This document shows, piece by piece, positions 18,213 through 25,430 of a stretch of 64,000 bases of DNA. The notes under the pieces were generated by a model that searched no databases, was not told the origin of the DNA, and saw only the letters and a list, made by a program, of their open reading frames with translations. How positions within the stretch are numbered: the first letter of the stretch is position 1; each line of letters starts with the position of its first letter. Source of the stretch: an uncultured Eubacteriales bacterium (GTDB taxonomy: Bacteria > Bacillota > Clostridia > Lachnospirales > Lachnospiraceae); assembly GCA_949283695.1 (NCBI GenBank), contig CASDTX010000025.1, positions 62,001-126,000 of the forward strand. Reading direction: 5' to 3'. A program made the position numbers and the translations under genes.

Positions 18213-18235
18213 ACGGCAGACAGGAGGCGGAAACA

Positions 18236-18763
18236 ATGGATGGGATTACGATACGACGCGCCGCGGCGGAGGACGCACTGCGGTTGCTGGAAATCTACGC
18301 TTATTATGTGGAGAAAACGGCGATTTCTTTTGAATACGAAGTGCCGTCTTTAGAAGAGTTTGAAAACCGGATTCAGAATACATTGAAACGATACCCATAT
18401 TTGTGCATTCTCCGGGACGGCGTCATCAAGGGATACGCTTATGCGGGGCCGTTTATTGAACGCGCTGCCTACGACTGGTCAGCAGAGACAACGATATACA
18501 TTGCCCATGATGTCAGAAACCGAGGACTGGGAAGAATGATCTATGAAGCATTGGAGAAGGAACTGAAAGAAATGGGGATTCTGAATCTGTATGCCTGTAT
18601 CGGCTATCCGGAGGCAGACGATGAGTACCTTACCAAAAACAGCGCACAGTTCCACCGGCATATGGGATTTCAGCCGGCAGGCAAGTTCCAGAACTGCGGG
18701 TATAAGTTCGGCCGCTGGTACCATATGATCTGGATGGAGAAAATCATAGGAGAACACAGGTAG
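18236..18763 (+). CDS. GNAT N-acetyltransferase, phosphinothricin-acetyltransferase-like
   Basis: 175 residues. The start MDGITIRRAAAEDA and the body with AYYVEKTAISFEYE, YAYAGPF and the acetyl-CoA loop RNRGLGRMIYEAL (about 98-110) match the PAT/YwnH branch of GNAT enzymes. A late FHRHMGFQPAGKFQNCGYKFGRWYH-type segment is split in many homologues the same way. Substrate not predictable; such proteins acetylate small amines or amino-acid analogues. Ribosome site CAGGAGG lies about 9 bases before the ATG. Confidence 0.88.
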   Translation: MDGITIRRAAAEDALRLLEIYAYYVEKTAISFEYEVPSLEEFENRIQNTLKRYPYLCILRDGVIKGYAYAGPFIERAAYDWSAETTIYIAHDVRNRGLGRMIYEALEKELKEMGILNLYACIGYPEADDEYLTKNSAQFHRHMGFQPAGKFQNCGYKFGRWYHMIWMEKIIGEHR

Positions 18764-18986
18764 ATGCAGATAAGAAAAAGAAAACGAATACTGTGGGCTG
18801 CTTTGCTGCTTTTGCTGGCAGCTGCCGGGGGCGCGGCATGGCAGCTGCGGTATTGTTTCAGATCGGAGAAATGACAAGGGAATCTCTTACGTGATCCATC
18901 ATAACAGCCCGTTTCAGGCTTCTTATGAAGAAGATATCCTTGAGAAACGAGACGACATTACCGATCACTACCGGATCAGTGAATAA
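18764..18986 (+). pseudogene. Small secreted-protein remnant, frameshifted (tentative)
   Basis: An ATG directly after the GNAT stop opens a 36-residue frame (18764-18874) with a basic head and a Leu/Ala-rich hydrophobic stretch like a signal peptide or membrane anchor. A second frame, open from at least 18843 to the stop at 18984-18986, encodes KGISYVIHHNSPFQASYEED and an acidic tail. A single frameshift near 18845-18870 would join them into one anchor-plus-tail protein of about 70 residues. It could also be two unrelated short frames. No family recognised. Confidence 0.35.
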
Positions 18987-18991
18987 GGGAG

Positions 18992-19020
18992 TTGACATAT
19001 ATCGGCCATCTATATATAAT
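18992..19020 (+). promoter_or_regulatory. Consensus promoter of the padR operon
   Basis: TTGACA at 18992-18997 and TATAAT at 19015-19020 with a 17-base spacer: both hexamers match the housekeeping-sigma consensus exactly. It overlaps the left arm of the large inverted repeat listed next. Confidence 0.85.
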
Positions 19021-19052
19021 GGAAATAGATTATATATAGATGGCCGATATAT
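18997..19052. promoter_or_regulatory. 23-bp perfect inverted repeat, probable PadR operator
   Basis: Arms at 18997-19019 and 19030-19052 are perfect reverse complements (23 bases each; core CGGCCATCTATATATAA in the left arm) with a 10-base centre. The left arm covers the spacer and -10 of the promoter, so bound protein would block it. PadR proteins commonly bind AT-rich palindromes at their own promoters, and the padR gene begins 43 bases downstream, so autoregulation is the natural reading. Confidence 0.8.
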
Positions 19053-19094
19053 TTATGGAAAAGGTATCAGCTGTCGGAAAGAGGAGGAGTGTAG

Positions 19095-19442
19095 ATGGCA
19101 ATAGAGAAAAGCCTGATCTCGGGCAGTACAGCCATGCTGATCTTAAAGCTTCTTTCAGAGAAGGACATGTATGGCTATGAGATGATCGAAGCGCTGAAAG
19201 AACGTTCGAACAACGTGTTTGAGCTGAAGGCCGGGACGCTGTATCCCCTGCTGCACGGTCTGGAGGAAAAGGGAGCACTCACCGTGTATGAGAAACCGGC
19301 AGGCGCGAAAGTCCGCAAGTACTACAGCATTACCAGGCAGGGGAGCAGGATTCTTGCGGAGAAAGAGCGGGAATGGAGAACTTATTCCCAGGCGGTCGCG
19401 GATGTTCTCGGAATGTTTGCAGTGGAAGGAGGGGGAGTATGA
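19095..19442 (+). CDS. PadR-family transcriptional regulator
   Basis: 115 residues, the short PadR class. A winged helix-turn-helix fills residues about 10-85 (MYGYEMIEAL, then LKAGTLYPLLHGLEEKGAL and YYSITRQGSRIL), ending in a dimerisation helix. GAGGAGGAG precedes the ATG. It probably represses its own operon through the palindrome at 18997-19052. The stop overlaps the next gene as ATGA, the usual layout for a PadR that controls a membrane protein made from the same mRNA. The inducing signal is unknown. Confidence 0.92.
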   Translation: MAIEKSLISGSTAMLILKLLSEKDMYGYEMIEALKERSNNVFELKAGTLYPLLHGLEEKGALTVYEKPAGAKVRKYYSITRQGSRILAEKEREWRTYSQAVADVLGMFAVEGGGV

Positions 19443-20827
19443 GAACAGAGGAATATCTGGAAATTCTGACAGGTCAGATCCGCTGCCGGATGGCGCGGGA
19501 GGAAGTGGCAGAGGAAGTCCGGGCACATATCGAGGATCAGACGCGGGCGTTTATGAGCGAAGGGATGGAGCGCGGAGAGGCAGAGCTTCTGGCAGTGCGT
19601 GAGATGGGGGATCCTGTGGAGGCAGGGAACGAACTGGATAAAGTTCATCGTCCCAGGATGCCCTGGGGGATGCTGAGTCTGATTGCGGTTCTGAGTATTT
19701 TCGGATATCTGGCGCAATATCTTCTGGAACAGAAGATATTCCAGTCTGCGGGCGCATCGCTGAATGTCTATGCCTGCCCGGATCTGCAGAAACAGTTGCT
19801 GTTTGTTCTGATTGGTTTTGCCCTGATGGTGGGAGTGTGCTTTTTTGATTATACGCGGATTTCCAAGAAAGCAAGGGAGCTGCTGATCGGACTTTCGCTG
19901 TGTACGATTCTGGGCACAAGTATTCTGGGAGTATCTGTAAACGGAGCACAGCGCTGGATCGGGGCAGGGATTTTTCACATTGATGCAACCATGCTTCTTC
20001 AGCTGACAGTACCGCTGTATGCCGCGGTACTCTATCAGTACCGGGGCGAGAGCTGGAAAGCAGTGGGGAAGGCTGTGCTGTGGATGATTCCCGGATTCGG
20101 GATCAGCATGAAGTATTCGACTGCATGGATGGCCGCGGTTCTGCTGGTTACGTATACAGTGGTGCTCGGTGTGGCGGTATATCGCGGCTGGTTCCGTGTC
20201 CCGAAGAGAGGCTCACTGGCTGCGGCGGGAGCTGTGCTGATTTTGCTTCCTGCAGCGGGGATATATGCCTGCTTTGCTGCGGGCGCATGGGGCGTCTATC
20301 ACTGGGACCGTCTGCGGGCGATGTTTGGCCTGGAGAGTGAGGTGTATCATTATCCGGTCCACTTCGCCAGAGAATGGATCGCAGGAAGCCGGCTGCTGGG
20401 AGAAGGGGAGCATCTTCCGGATGCAGCGGACATCCTCTCTCCGGCTGACAGTGCACTGGCCGGTATTGCGGGATATTATGGAATTCTTGCTGCTCTGGCA
20501 ATAGCCGGCGTACTTCTGTTCCTTCTGTTCCGATTCCTTCATATATCGCTGAAACAGAGGAATCAGCTGGGAATGCTGATGGGAACCGGATGCGCTGTCG
20601 TGTTTCTGATCCAGGCGCTCATCTATATCGCCAACAATCTGGGGATCTTCTATGTGGGGAATTTCTGTCCCTTCCTGACGTCAGGAGGCAGCGGAACCAT
20701 GATCACCTATATCCTGCTGGGGATTCTGCTCAGCATCTGCAGATATCAGAATACAGCTCCGGAGAGGCGAAGAGCAGTAAGCGCAGAAACTACCCTCTCT
20801 TTACAAGGACACACACGCCTCTTATAA
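19439..20827 (+). CDS. SEDS (FtsW/RodA/SpoVE)-like membrane protein with N-terminal prefix domain
   Basis: 462 residues from the ATG in the ATGA overlap with padR. Residues 1-75 are a soluble helical 'permease prefix' domain (MRTEEYLEIL, then ARGEAELLAVREMGDPV-like helices), followed by roughly ten membrane segments. NGAQRWIG near 167 and FLTSGGSG near 412 match the conserved loops of FtsW/RodA/SpoVE glycosyltransferases. SEDS proteins polymerise lipid II glycan strands; whether this one keeps activity is unknown. Coupling to a PadR regulator rather than to a division or spore operon, with no partner PBP, is unusual. The C-terminal tail runs into a terminator-like stem. Confidence 0.85.
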   Translation: MRTEEYLEILTGQIRCRMAREEVAEEVRAHIEDQTRAFMSEGMERGEAELLAVREMGDPVEAGNELDKVHRPRMPWGMLSLIAVLSIFGYLAQYLLEQKIFQSAGASLNVYACPDLQKQLLFVLIGFALMVGVCFFDYTRISKKARELLIGLSLCTILGTSILGVSVNGAQRWIGAGIFHIDATMLLQLTVPLYAAVLYQYRGESWKAVGKAVLWMIPGFGISMKYSTAWMAAVLLVTYTVVLGVAVYRGWFRVPKRGSLAAAGAVLILLPAAGIYACFAAGAWGVYHWDRLRAMFGLESEVYHYPVHFAREWIAGSRLLGEGEHLPDAADILSPADSALAGIAGYYGILAALAIAGVLLFLLFRFLHISLKQRNQLGMLMGTGCAVVFLIQALIYIANNLGIFYVGNFCPFLTSGGSGTMITYILLGILLSICRYQNTAPERRRAVSAETTLSLQGHTRLL

Positions 20828-20834
20828 AGAGAGG
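20794..20834. terminator. 10-bp stem at the 3' end of the SEDS-like gene
   Basis: CCTCTCTTTA (20794-20803) pairs with TAAAGAGAGG (20825-20834), spanning the stop codon. It lacks a T-run and may only be an RNA 3' end stem. Confidence 0.4.
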
Positions 20835-20837
20835 ACA

Positions 20838-20861
20838 GCGTCACTGTACAAGGGGCAGCAC
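20838..20861 (+). repeat. Repeat A copy after the SEDS-like gene
   Basis: GCGTCACTGTACAAGGGGCA followed by GCAC; one mismatch to the 36566 copy. Together with the oppositely oriented copy ending at 21001 it brackets a 164-base segment as imperfect inverted ends. Confidence 0.85.
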
Positions 20862-20862
20862 C

Positions 20863-20909
20863 AAAAAGGAACCTGAGGTTCAAGGACAGTAACCTGCAGG
20901 TTCCTTTTT
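20863..20909. terminator. Bidirectional terminator-like hairpin
   Basis: AAAAAGGAACCTG (20863-20875) pairs perfectly with CAGGTTCCTTTTT (20897-20909), giving a 13-bp stem with a T-run on either strand. It lies between the converging SEDS-like and rubrerythrin genes. Confidence 0.8.
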
Positions 20910-20935
20910 CTCATGTTTCTCATATGTGGTATCAT

Positions 20936-21002
20936 AGTGTCGGTGGACAAGGGACTTAAATTTGTCCTTCATCGACCATATTGCCCCTTGTCTACCGACG
21001 CT
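20936..21002. repeat. Long imperfect inverted repeat of the repeat A family
   Basis: Arms 20936-20955 and 20983-21002 are complementary at 17 of 20 bases. The right arm, read on the minus strand, is AGCGTCGGTAGACAAGGGGC, clearly a repeat A relative. No gene occupies it. Confidence 0.8.
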
Positions 21003-21042
21003 AATGTCCGCCGGCGCTAGTTTCAGCCGGAGGCGGAAACAT

Positions 21043-21639
21043 TCAGCCTGTATAACAGGACATGCTCCACGGGATGAAATATCCCTGTTCATGCCGGCAT
21101 ACAGGGCATACTTTCGGGGCCAGGATTCCTTCATGGATATATCCGCAGTTGGTGCACATCCATGTGGATACATCTTCGGAAGTGTAGAAGGTATTGCCTT
21201 CCAGCATATCCGCTACCTTCTTGAAACGCTCTTCATGGGTATGCTCGATCTCGGCGATCTGATGGAAGGCAGAGGCTGCCTCCAGGAATCCTTCATCCTT
21301 TGCAGTGTCGCCGAAGTTCTGATAGACATCCGCGAACTCTTCATGCTCGTTGTGTTCTGCGGCACGGAGAAGTCCCACGAGGCTGTCCTGCTGGTCAATC
21401 GGATAGGTTCCATCTATATGGACTGTCTCTCCGGACAGTTCTTTCAACAACTCATAGAAACGTTCTGCATGCGCACGTTCCTGATCTGCTGTATAGCGGA
21501 AGATATCGGCAATGGTATGCATTCCCTCGTGATCTGCACGCTCAGCGGCGATTGTATATCGGTTCCGGGCCTGGCTCTCACCGGCAAAAGCCCGCATCAA
21601 ATTCTCTTTCGTCTTGCTTTCAGAAAAATTAACAGCCAT
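21043..21639 (-). CDS. Rubrerythrin
   Basis: 198 residues from the ATG that follows AAAAAAGGAG by 8 bases; an earlier in-frame start would add 26 residues without a ribosome site. The ferritin-like di-iron domain has ENLMRAFAGESQARNRY at the start, ERAHAERF, and EIEHTHEERF near 130; a C-terminal rubredoxin domain has CTNCGYIHEG and CPVC. It reduces hydrogen peroxide in the cytoplasm using electrons passed through the rubredoxin iron, a common protection in obligate anaerobes. The last residues (YFIPWSMSCYTG) look unlike the usual tail, and a hairpin begins directly at the stop. Confidence 0.95.
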   Translation of the reverse strand: MAVNFSESKTKENLMRAFAGESQARNRYTIAAERADHEGMHTIADIFRYTADQERAHAERFYELLKELSGETVHIDGTYPIDQQDSLVGLLRAAEHNEHEEFADVYQNFGDTAKDEGFLEAASAFHQIAEIEHTHEERFKKVADMLEGNTFYTSEDVSTWMCTNCGYIHEGILAPKVCPVCRHEQGYFIPWSMSCYTG

Positions 21640-21750
21640 GATACATACTCCTTTTTTAGAGATAGTATGTGCTGTGAGCGGGCAGATTATTCCTGGATTC
21701 AAAGAGTTTCTGTTCACGAATCAATGGGCCGGCTGCAGCTTTCTGCCGGT

Positions 21751-22767
21751 TTAGTTAAATCCGATCAGCCGTCTCGCTACGCTGTATGCCAGAGATGACA
21801 CTTTCCGTCCGGACCGTCCGGGCAGATTCATAGTCTGACCGAGGATTCCGTATCGGATCTTCAGGTAGGTCTTATAATCCTTTCTCTTCAGGTAGTCCCA
21901 CAGCTCCTTCTTCTTCGTCAGGTTTTCCTGCTTTTTGGAGCGGATGCAGAGAATAGACGAGACAGTCATCATGATGGCAAGATAGTTGATCATATATTTC
22001 CGCAGTTTCTTGCTGGTGATCATTCGCAGCTCATACATGGCGATCATGGATCTGGTGACGAAAAGCTGCTGATCGATCCGGCTGATCATGACTTTCTCAT
22101 TTACAGACTGGTCCTCGCGTCCGATAAAATATCTGTAGAAATCCACGTTCAGATAATACAGTGTGCGCACATGCGGCAGAGGATAGTATACATAAATATT
22201 ATCCACATAGAAGGTATGCTTCGGAAGCCGCAGCTGACAGAGCTTCAGCATCTCCGTACGGTAGATGACAGAGTGCATGAGGATGTACTGATCCAGATGA
22301 AAACGGCCGATGTCATCCCAGCGGGAGATCTGGTTTTCAGGAAGCACATTGTCATAGCGGATGACTTTCTTGTGTTCCATCCCGACTTTCTCATAAACAT
22401 AGTTGGCGATAATCATATCGACCTGGGAGTCTGCGTCCACAAAGCCTTTCACCGCTTCCAGAATCTTAAGAAGGGAGTCTTTATCCACCCAGTCGTCACT
22501 GTCTACTACTTTGAAATATTTTCCGGATGCGTGCTGCAGGCCGCAGTTGACCGCATCACCGTGTCCGCCGTTTTCCTTGTTGACTGCCTTGATGATGGTC
22601 GGATACTTGGCCTGAAATTCTTCTGCGATCCGCTGGGTACCGTCTTTCGAACCGTCGTTGACAATGATGATTTCTACATCTTCGCCGCCTTCCAAGATGG
22701 AATTGACAGCTTTAGACATATAAGCTTCCGAATTATAGCATGGTATAGCAAAAGAAATATATTTCAT
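21751..22767 (-). CDS. Family 2 glycosyltransferase
   Basis: 338 residues with a GT-A domain: the FAIPCYNSEAYMSKA start, IIIVNDGSKDGT near 35, then VVDSDDWVDKDSL near 90 with the metal-binding DxD. The second half is basic and lacks clear membrane spans. Such enzymes add sugars to cell-wall or capsule polymers or glycolipids; the acceptor is not visible here. AGGAGGAAC precedes the ATG. It stands alone, transcribed away from the phosphofructokinase gene. Confidence 0.9.
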   Translation of the reverse strand: MKYISFAIPCYNSEAYMSKAVNSILEGGEDVEIIIVNDGSKDGTQRIAEEFQAKYPTIIKAVNKENGGHGDAVNCGLQHASGKYFKVVDSDDWVDKDSLLKILEAVKGFVDADSQVDMIIANYVYEKVGMEHKKVIRYDNVLPENQISRWDDIGRFHLDQYILMHSVIYRTEMLKLCQLRLPKHTFYVDNIYVYYPLPHVRTLYYLNVDFYRYFIGREDQSVNEKVMISRIDQQLFVTRSMIAMYELRMITSKKLRKYMINYLAIMMTVSSILCIRSKKQENLTKKKELWDYLKRKDYKTYLKIRYGILGQTMNLPGRSGRKVSSLAYSVARRLIGFN

Positions 22768-22818
22768 GTTGTTCCTCCTGTAAGAGATCCGTGTAAGATC
22801 TCTGGATTGTGTGCACTC

Positions 22819-22848
22819 ATTATACCATCGTTTCTTGTATATTGTAAA
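22819..22848 (-). promoter_or_regulatory. Promoter of the glycosyltransferase gene
   Basis: On the minus strand TTTACA (22848-22843) and a perfect TATAAT (22824-22819) with an 18-base spacer, about 50 bases before the start codon. Confidence 0.65.
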
Positions 22849-22959
22849 ATCTATTTTTTTCCGTTATAGTAGAGATGCGTCTGAAAGCGGCGTGATTGTG
22901 GAATAATAAAGATACAGCGCCGTTATTGAGCGCCAAAGAGGTCTTTGAGGAGGAAATGG

Positions 22960-24183
22960 ATGAAGAAAAAAGTGATCGTAGGGCAGTCCGGCGGTCCGAC
23001 AGCTGTGATTAATGCCAGCTTGTACGGGGTTGTGCGGGAGGCATTGGACAGAGAAGAGATGGTTGGCGGTGTGTATGGCATGATCAATGGCATCGAAGGA
23101 TTTCTGGATGGACAGATGATGGATATGAAACCACTGGAAGCGTCCGGTGAGCTGAATCTGATCCGGACGACTCCGGGATCGTATTTGGGATCGTGCAGAT
23201 ATAAACTGCCGGAGAGCCTTGAAGATCCGCTCTATCCCAAGCTGTTTGAGAAGCTGGCCGAGTATGAGATTGGATATTTCTTCTATATCGGGGGAAATGA
23301 CTCTATGGATACTGTGAGCAAGCTTTCCAGATATGCACAGAAAACAGGAAGTGATGTCCGGTTTATCGGAATCCCTAAGACGATCGATAATGATCTGGTG
23401 CTGACCGACCATACGCCGGGGTATGGAAGTGCGGCGAAGTATGTGGCGTCAACGGTCCGGGAAATCGGGATTGATGCGTCTGTCTATGACAATAAGAAAT
23501 CGGTCACCATCGTAGAAATCATGGGGCGTCATGCCGGATGGCTGACTGCGGCCAGTGTGCTGGCCCGCAAGTATAGAGGGGACAATCCGGTGCTCATCTA
23601 TCTTCCGGAAACGGCCTTTGACCCGGAAAGATTCCTCACAGATGTGAAGGATGCACTTGAAGAAACAGCCAATCTGGTTGTATGTATTTCAGAGGGGATC
23701 AACGATGGAAACGGGACGTTCATCTGTGAGTCGGCAGGTGACATCGGCGTGGACACGTTTGGGCATAAGATGCTGACCGGATCCGGTAAATATCTGGAGA
23801 ATCTGGTAAAGGAGCGTCTGGGAGTCAAGGTGCGTTCCATAGAGCTGAATGTGAATCAGCGGTGTTCCTCTTCGATGCTCTCCGGGGCAGATCTGGACGA
23901 AGCATCTGCGGCGGGAGCATACGGCGTCCGGGCAGCGCTTGCGGGCGAAACCGGCAGGATGGTGGCGTTTCGCCGCTGTCCGGGTGAGGAATACGGACTG
24001 GACTATGTGACAGAGGATGTGAATCAGATCTGCAACCAGGAGAAGACCGTTCCGCTTTCATGGATCACAAAGGGTGGATCTGACATAGGCGATGAGTTTA
24101 TCCAGTATGCACTCCCTCTGATACAGGGCGAAGTGAAGGTGCCGTCAGAAAACGGCCTTCCGCTGTTCGCCTACCGGCGCTGA
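22960..24183 (+). CDS. 6-phosphofructokinase, pyrophosphate-dependent type
   Basis: 407 residues from the ATG at 22960, which has GAGGAGGAA close upstream; an in-frame TTG at 22945 is inside that site. VGQSGGPTAVINASL opens the nucleotide domain. GGNDSMDT near 110 and PKTIDNDL near 142 mark the PPi-using branch: Asp replaces the Gly that admits ATP and Lys lies in the PKTIDND motif. MGRHAGWL near 190 binds fructose-6-phosphate. It interconverts fructose-6-phosphate and fructose-1,6-bisphosphate in glycolysis. Donor choice is inferred from motifs. Confidence 0.92.
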   Translation: MKKKVIVGQSGGPTAVINASLYGVVREALDREEMVGGVYGMINGIEGFLDGQMMDMKPLEASGELNLIRTTPGSYLGSCRYKLPESLEDPLYPKLFEKLAEYEIGYFFYIGGNDSMDTVSKLSRYAQKTGSDVRFIGIPKTIDNDLVLTDHTPGYGSAAKYVASTVREIGIDASVYDNKKSVTIVEIMGRHAGWLTAASVLARKYRGDNPVLIYLPETAFDPERFLTDVKDALEETANLVVCISEGINDGNGTFICESAGDIGVDTFGHKMLTGSGKYLENLVKERLGVKVRSIELNVNQRCSSSMLSGADLDEASAAGAYGVRAALAGETGRMVAFRRCPGEEYGLDYVTEDVNQICNQEKTVPLSWITKGGSDIGDEFIQYALPLIQGEVKVPSENGLPLFAYRR

Positions 24184-24237
24184 GGCATATCGTCTGTCCG
24201 GGACTTTGGATCTGTATGTGTTCTTAGGCGGGACGCA

Positions 24238-25224
24238 TCAGCAGATGCGGGTGGGGCACTCTCGGCCCTCGGCCATCTCGATCAGTCCCCGGACCCCGCA
24301 GTGTACCATACTTCGGACGGCGCTGTCTGTGTAGAACGCCATGTGCTGCGTGTGGATCACGTTTTTAAACTGCCGGAGATAAGCCATATCCCGGTTGGAG
24401 AAGATGTGGGTCCGGAGATCCCTGTGGACAATGTCTTCCTCATACTCTATACAGTCAAGGCCCAGAGCCCCGATGTGCTCGGATTCGATTCCGTCAATCA
24501 GACACTTGATGTCCGTGAGGGCGCCGCGGGCACAGTTGATGAGGATCACCCCTTTCTTGGTTTTGGCGAGCGTCTCTGCATTGATCATATGACGGGTGTC
24601 CGGCAGAAGAGGAACGTGCAGGGTGATGATGTCAGATTCCCGGTATAGCCGGTCCAAATCTACATACTCGGCCAGTGCTTTTACAGATGGATTCTCCCGT
24701 CCGTCGCAGGCGAGGATCCGGCAGCCGAACCCAGACAGCTCTTTTATCACTGTGCTTCCGATCTGACCGGTACCGATCACGCCTACGGTCAGATCTTTGA
24801 GCTCCCGGCCGATCAGTCCGGTCAGTGAGAAATCATTGACCTGGGTGCGCCAGAGCGCCTGCTTATAGTTCCTCAGGCAGAGAAGGATCATCATGATCGT
24901 GTAGTCCGCGACTCCATGGGGATCGTAGCGGGCATTGCAGACAGGAAATTCGATCTGCTTTGCATAATGGATATCAATGTGGTTGTAGCCGATGGTGCGT
25001 GTGGACATTCCCACGATGCCCTGCGCTTTCAGGAGATCCAGTTCCGGTTTCCCGTAGCGGTACATGCCGAGGACGCTGACGCCTGCTCCGCTCTCCAAAA
25101 AAGAAGAGATCCCGTCTGCCGTAAGTCCTTCTTCCCGCAGTTCCAGATCAATCCCGGGGAGAACGGACAGTTCTCTGAAAGATTCTTTTTCATCTTCCCT
25201 TACTTCAAATGCATAAATTTTCAT
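24238..25224 (-). CDS. D-isomer 2-hydroxyacid dehydrogenase (D-lactate dehydrogenase-like)
   Basis: 328 residues. I take the second of two nearby ATGs because AAAGGA ends directly at the first and 9 bases before the second, and homologues begin MKIYAFEVR. The NAD domain has VGVIGTGQIGSTVI near 150; catalytic residues are Arg near 233 (NCARG), Glu near 262 and His near 294 (HTQHMAFY). STRTIGYNHID is typical of the D-LDH/VanH branch. It would reduce pyruvate or a similar 2-oxoacid to the D-hydroxyacid. No vanA-type ligase is near, so a resistance role is not supported. A palindrome over its promoter suggests dedicated control. Confidence 0.9.
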   Translation of the reverse strand: MKIYAFEVREDEKESFRELSVLPGIDLELREEGLTADGISSFLESGAGVSVLGMYRYGKPELDLLKAQGIVGMSTRTIGYNHIDIHYAKQIEFPVCNARYDPHGVADYTIMMILLCLRNYKQALWRTQVNDFSLTGLIGRELKDLTVGVIGTGQIGSTVIKELSGFGCRILACDGRENPSVKALAEYVDLDRLYRESDIITLHVPLLPDTRHMINAETLAKTKKGVILINCARGALTDIKCLIDGIESEHIGALGLDCIEYEEDIVHRDLRTHIFSNRDMAYLRQFKNVIHTQHMAFYTDSAVRSMVHCGVRGLIEMAEGRECPTRIC

Positions 25225-25298
25225 AGTTTTCATTCCTTTCTTTCGATCAGCTGCAGCTTCCGGCTTCCGTGCGCCAGAGGTCTCTCCGGCGGGAGAAG

Positions 25299-25341
25299 TT
25301 ATACTGACAAGCAGTATAAAAGATCAGAGAAACGCTGTCAA
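25299..25341 (-). promoter_or_regulatory. Promoter with operator-like palindrome for the D-LDH-like gene
   Basis: Minus strand TTGACA (25341-25336) and TATACT (25318-25313), spacer 17 bases. A perfect 8-bp inverted repeat, TTATACTG (25299-25306) and CAGTATAA (25312-25319), overlaps the -10. The arrangement fits repression at the promoter; the repressor is not identified. Confidence 0.75.
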
Positions 25342-25430
25342 TTCGAGGCTTTGACGCGGTGAACCGCTGCGATAAAAGGGCAGGAGCCTGCATAAGATAT
25401 ACAGCTACCATAATGAAAAGGAGAGATGGG

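Noticed and set aside
20962-21798. 278-codon plus-strand frame opposite rubrerythrin
   Set aside because: Rubrerythrin is certain on the minus strand, and the plus frame crosses its intergenic repeats.
24238-25224. VanH-type vancomycin-resistance dehydrogenase
   Set aside because: Sequence is of the wider D-LDH branch, and no vanA/B ligase, vanX or vanRS genes are near.
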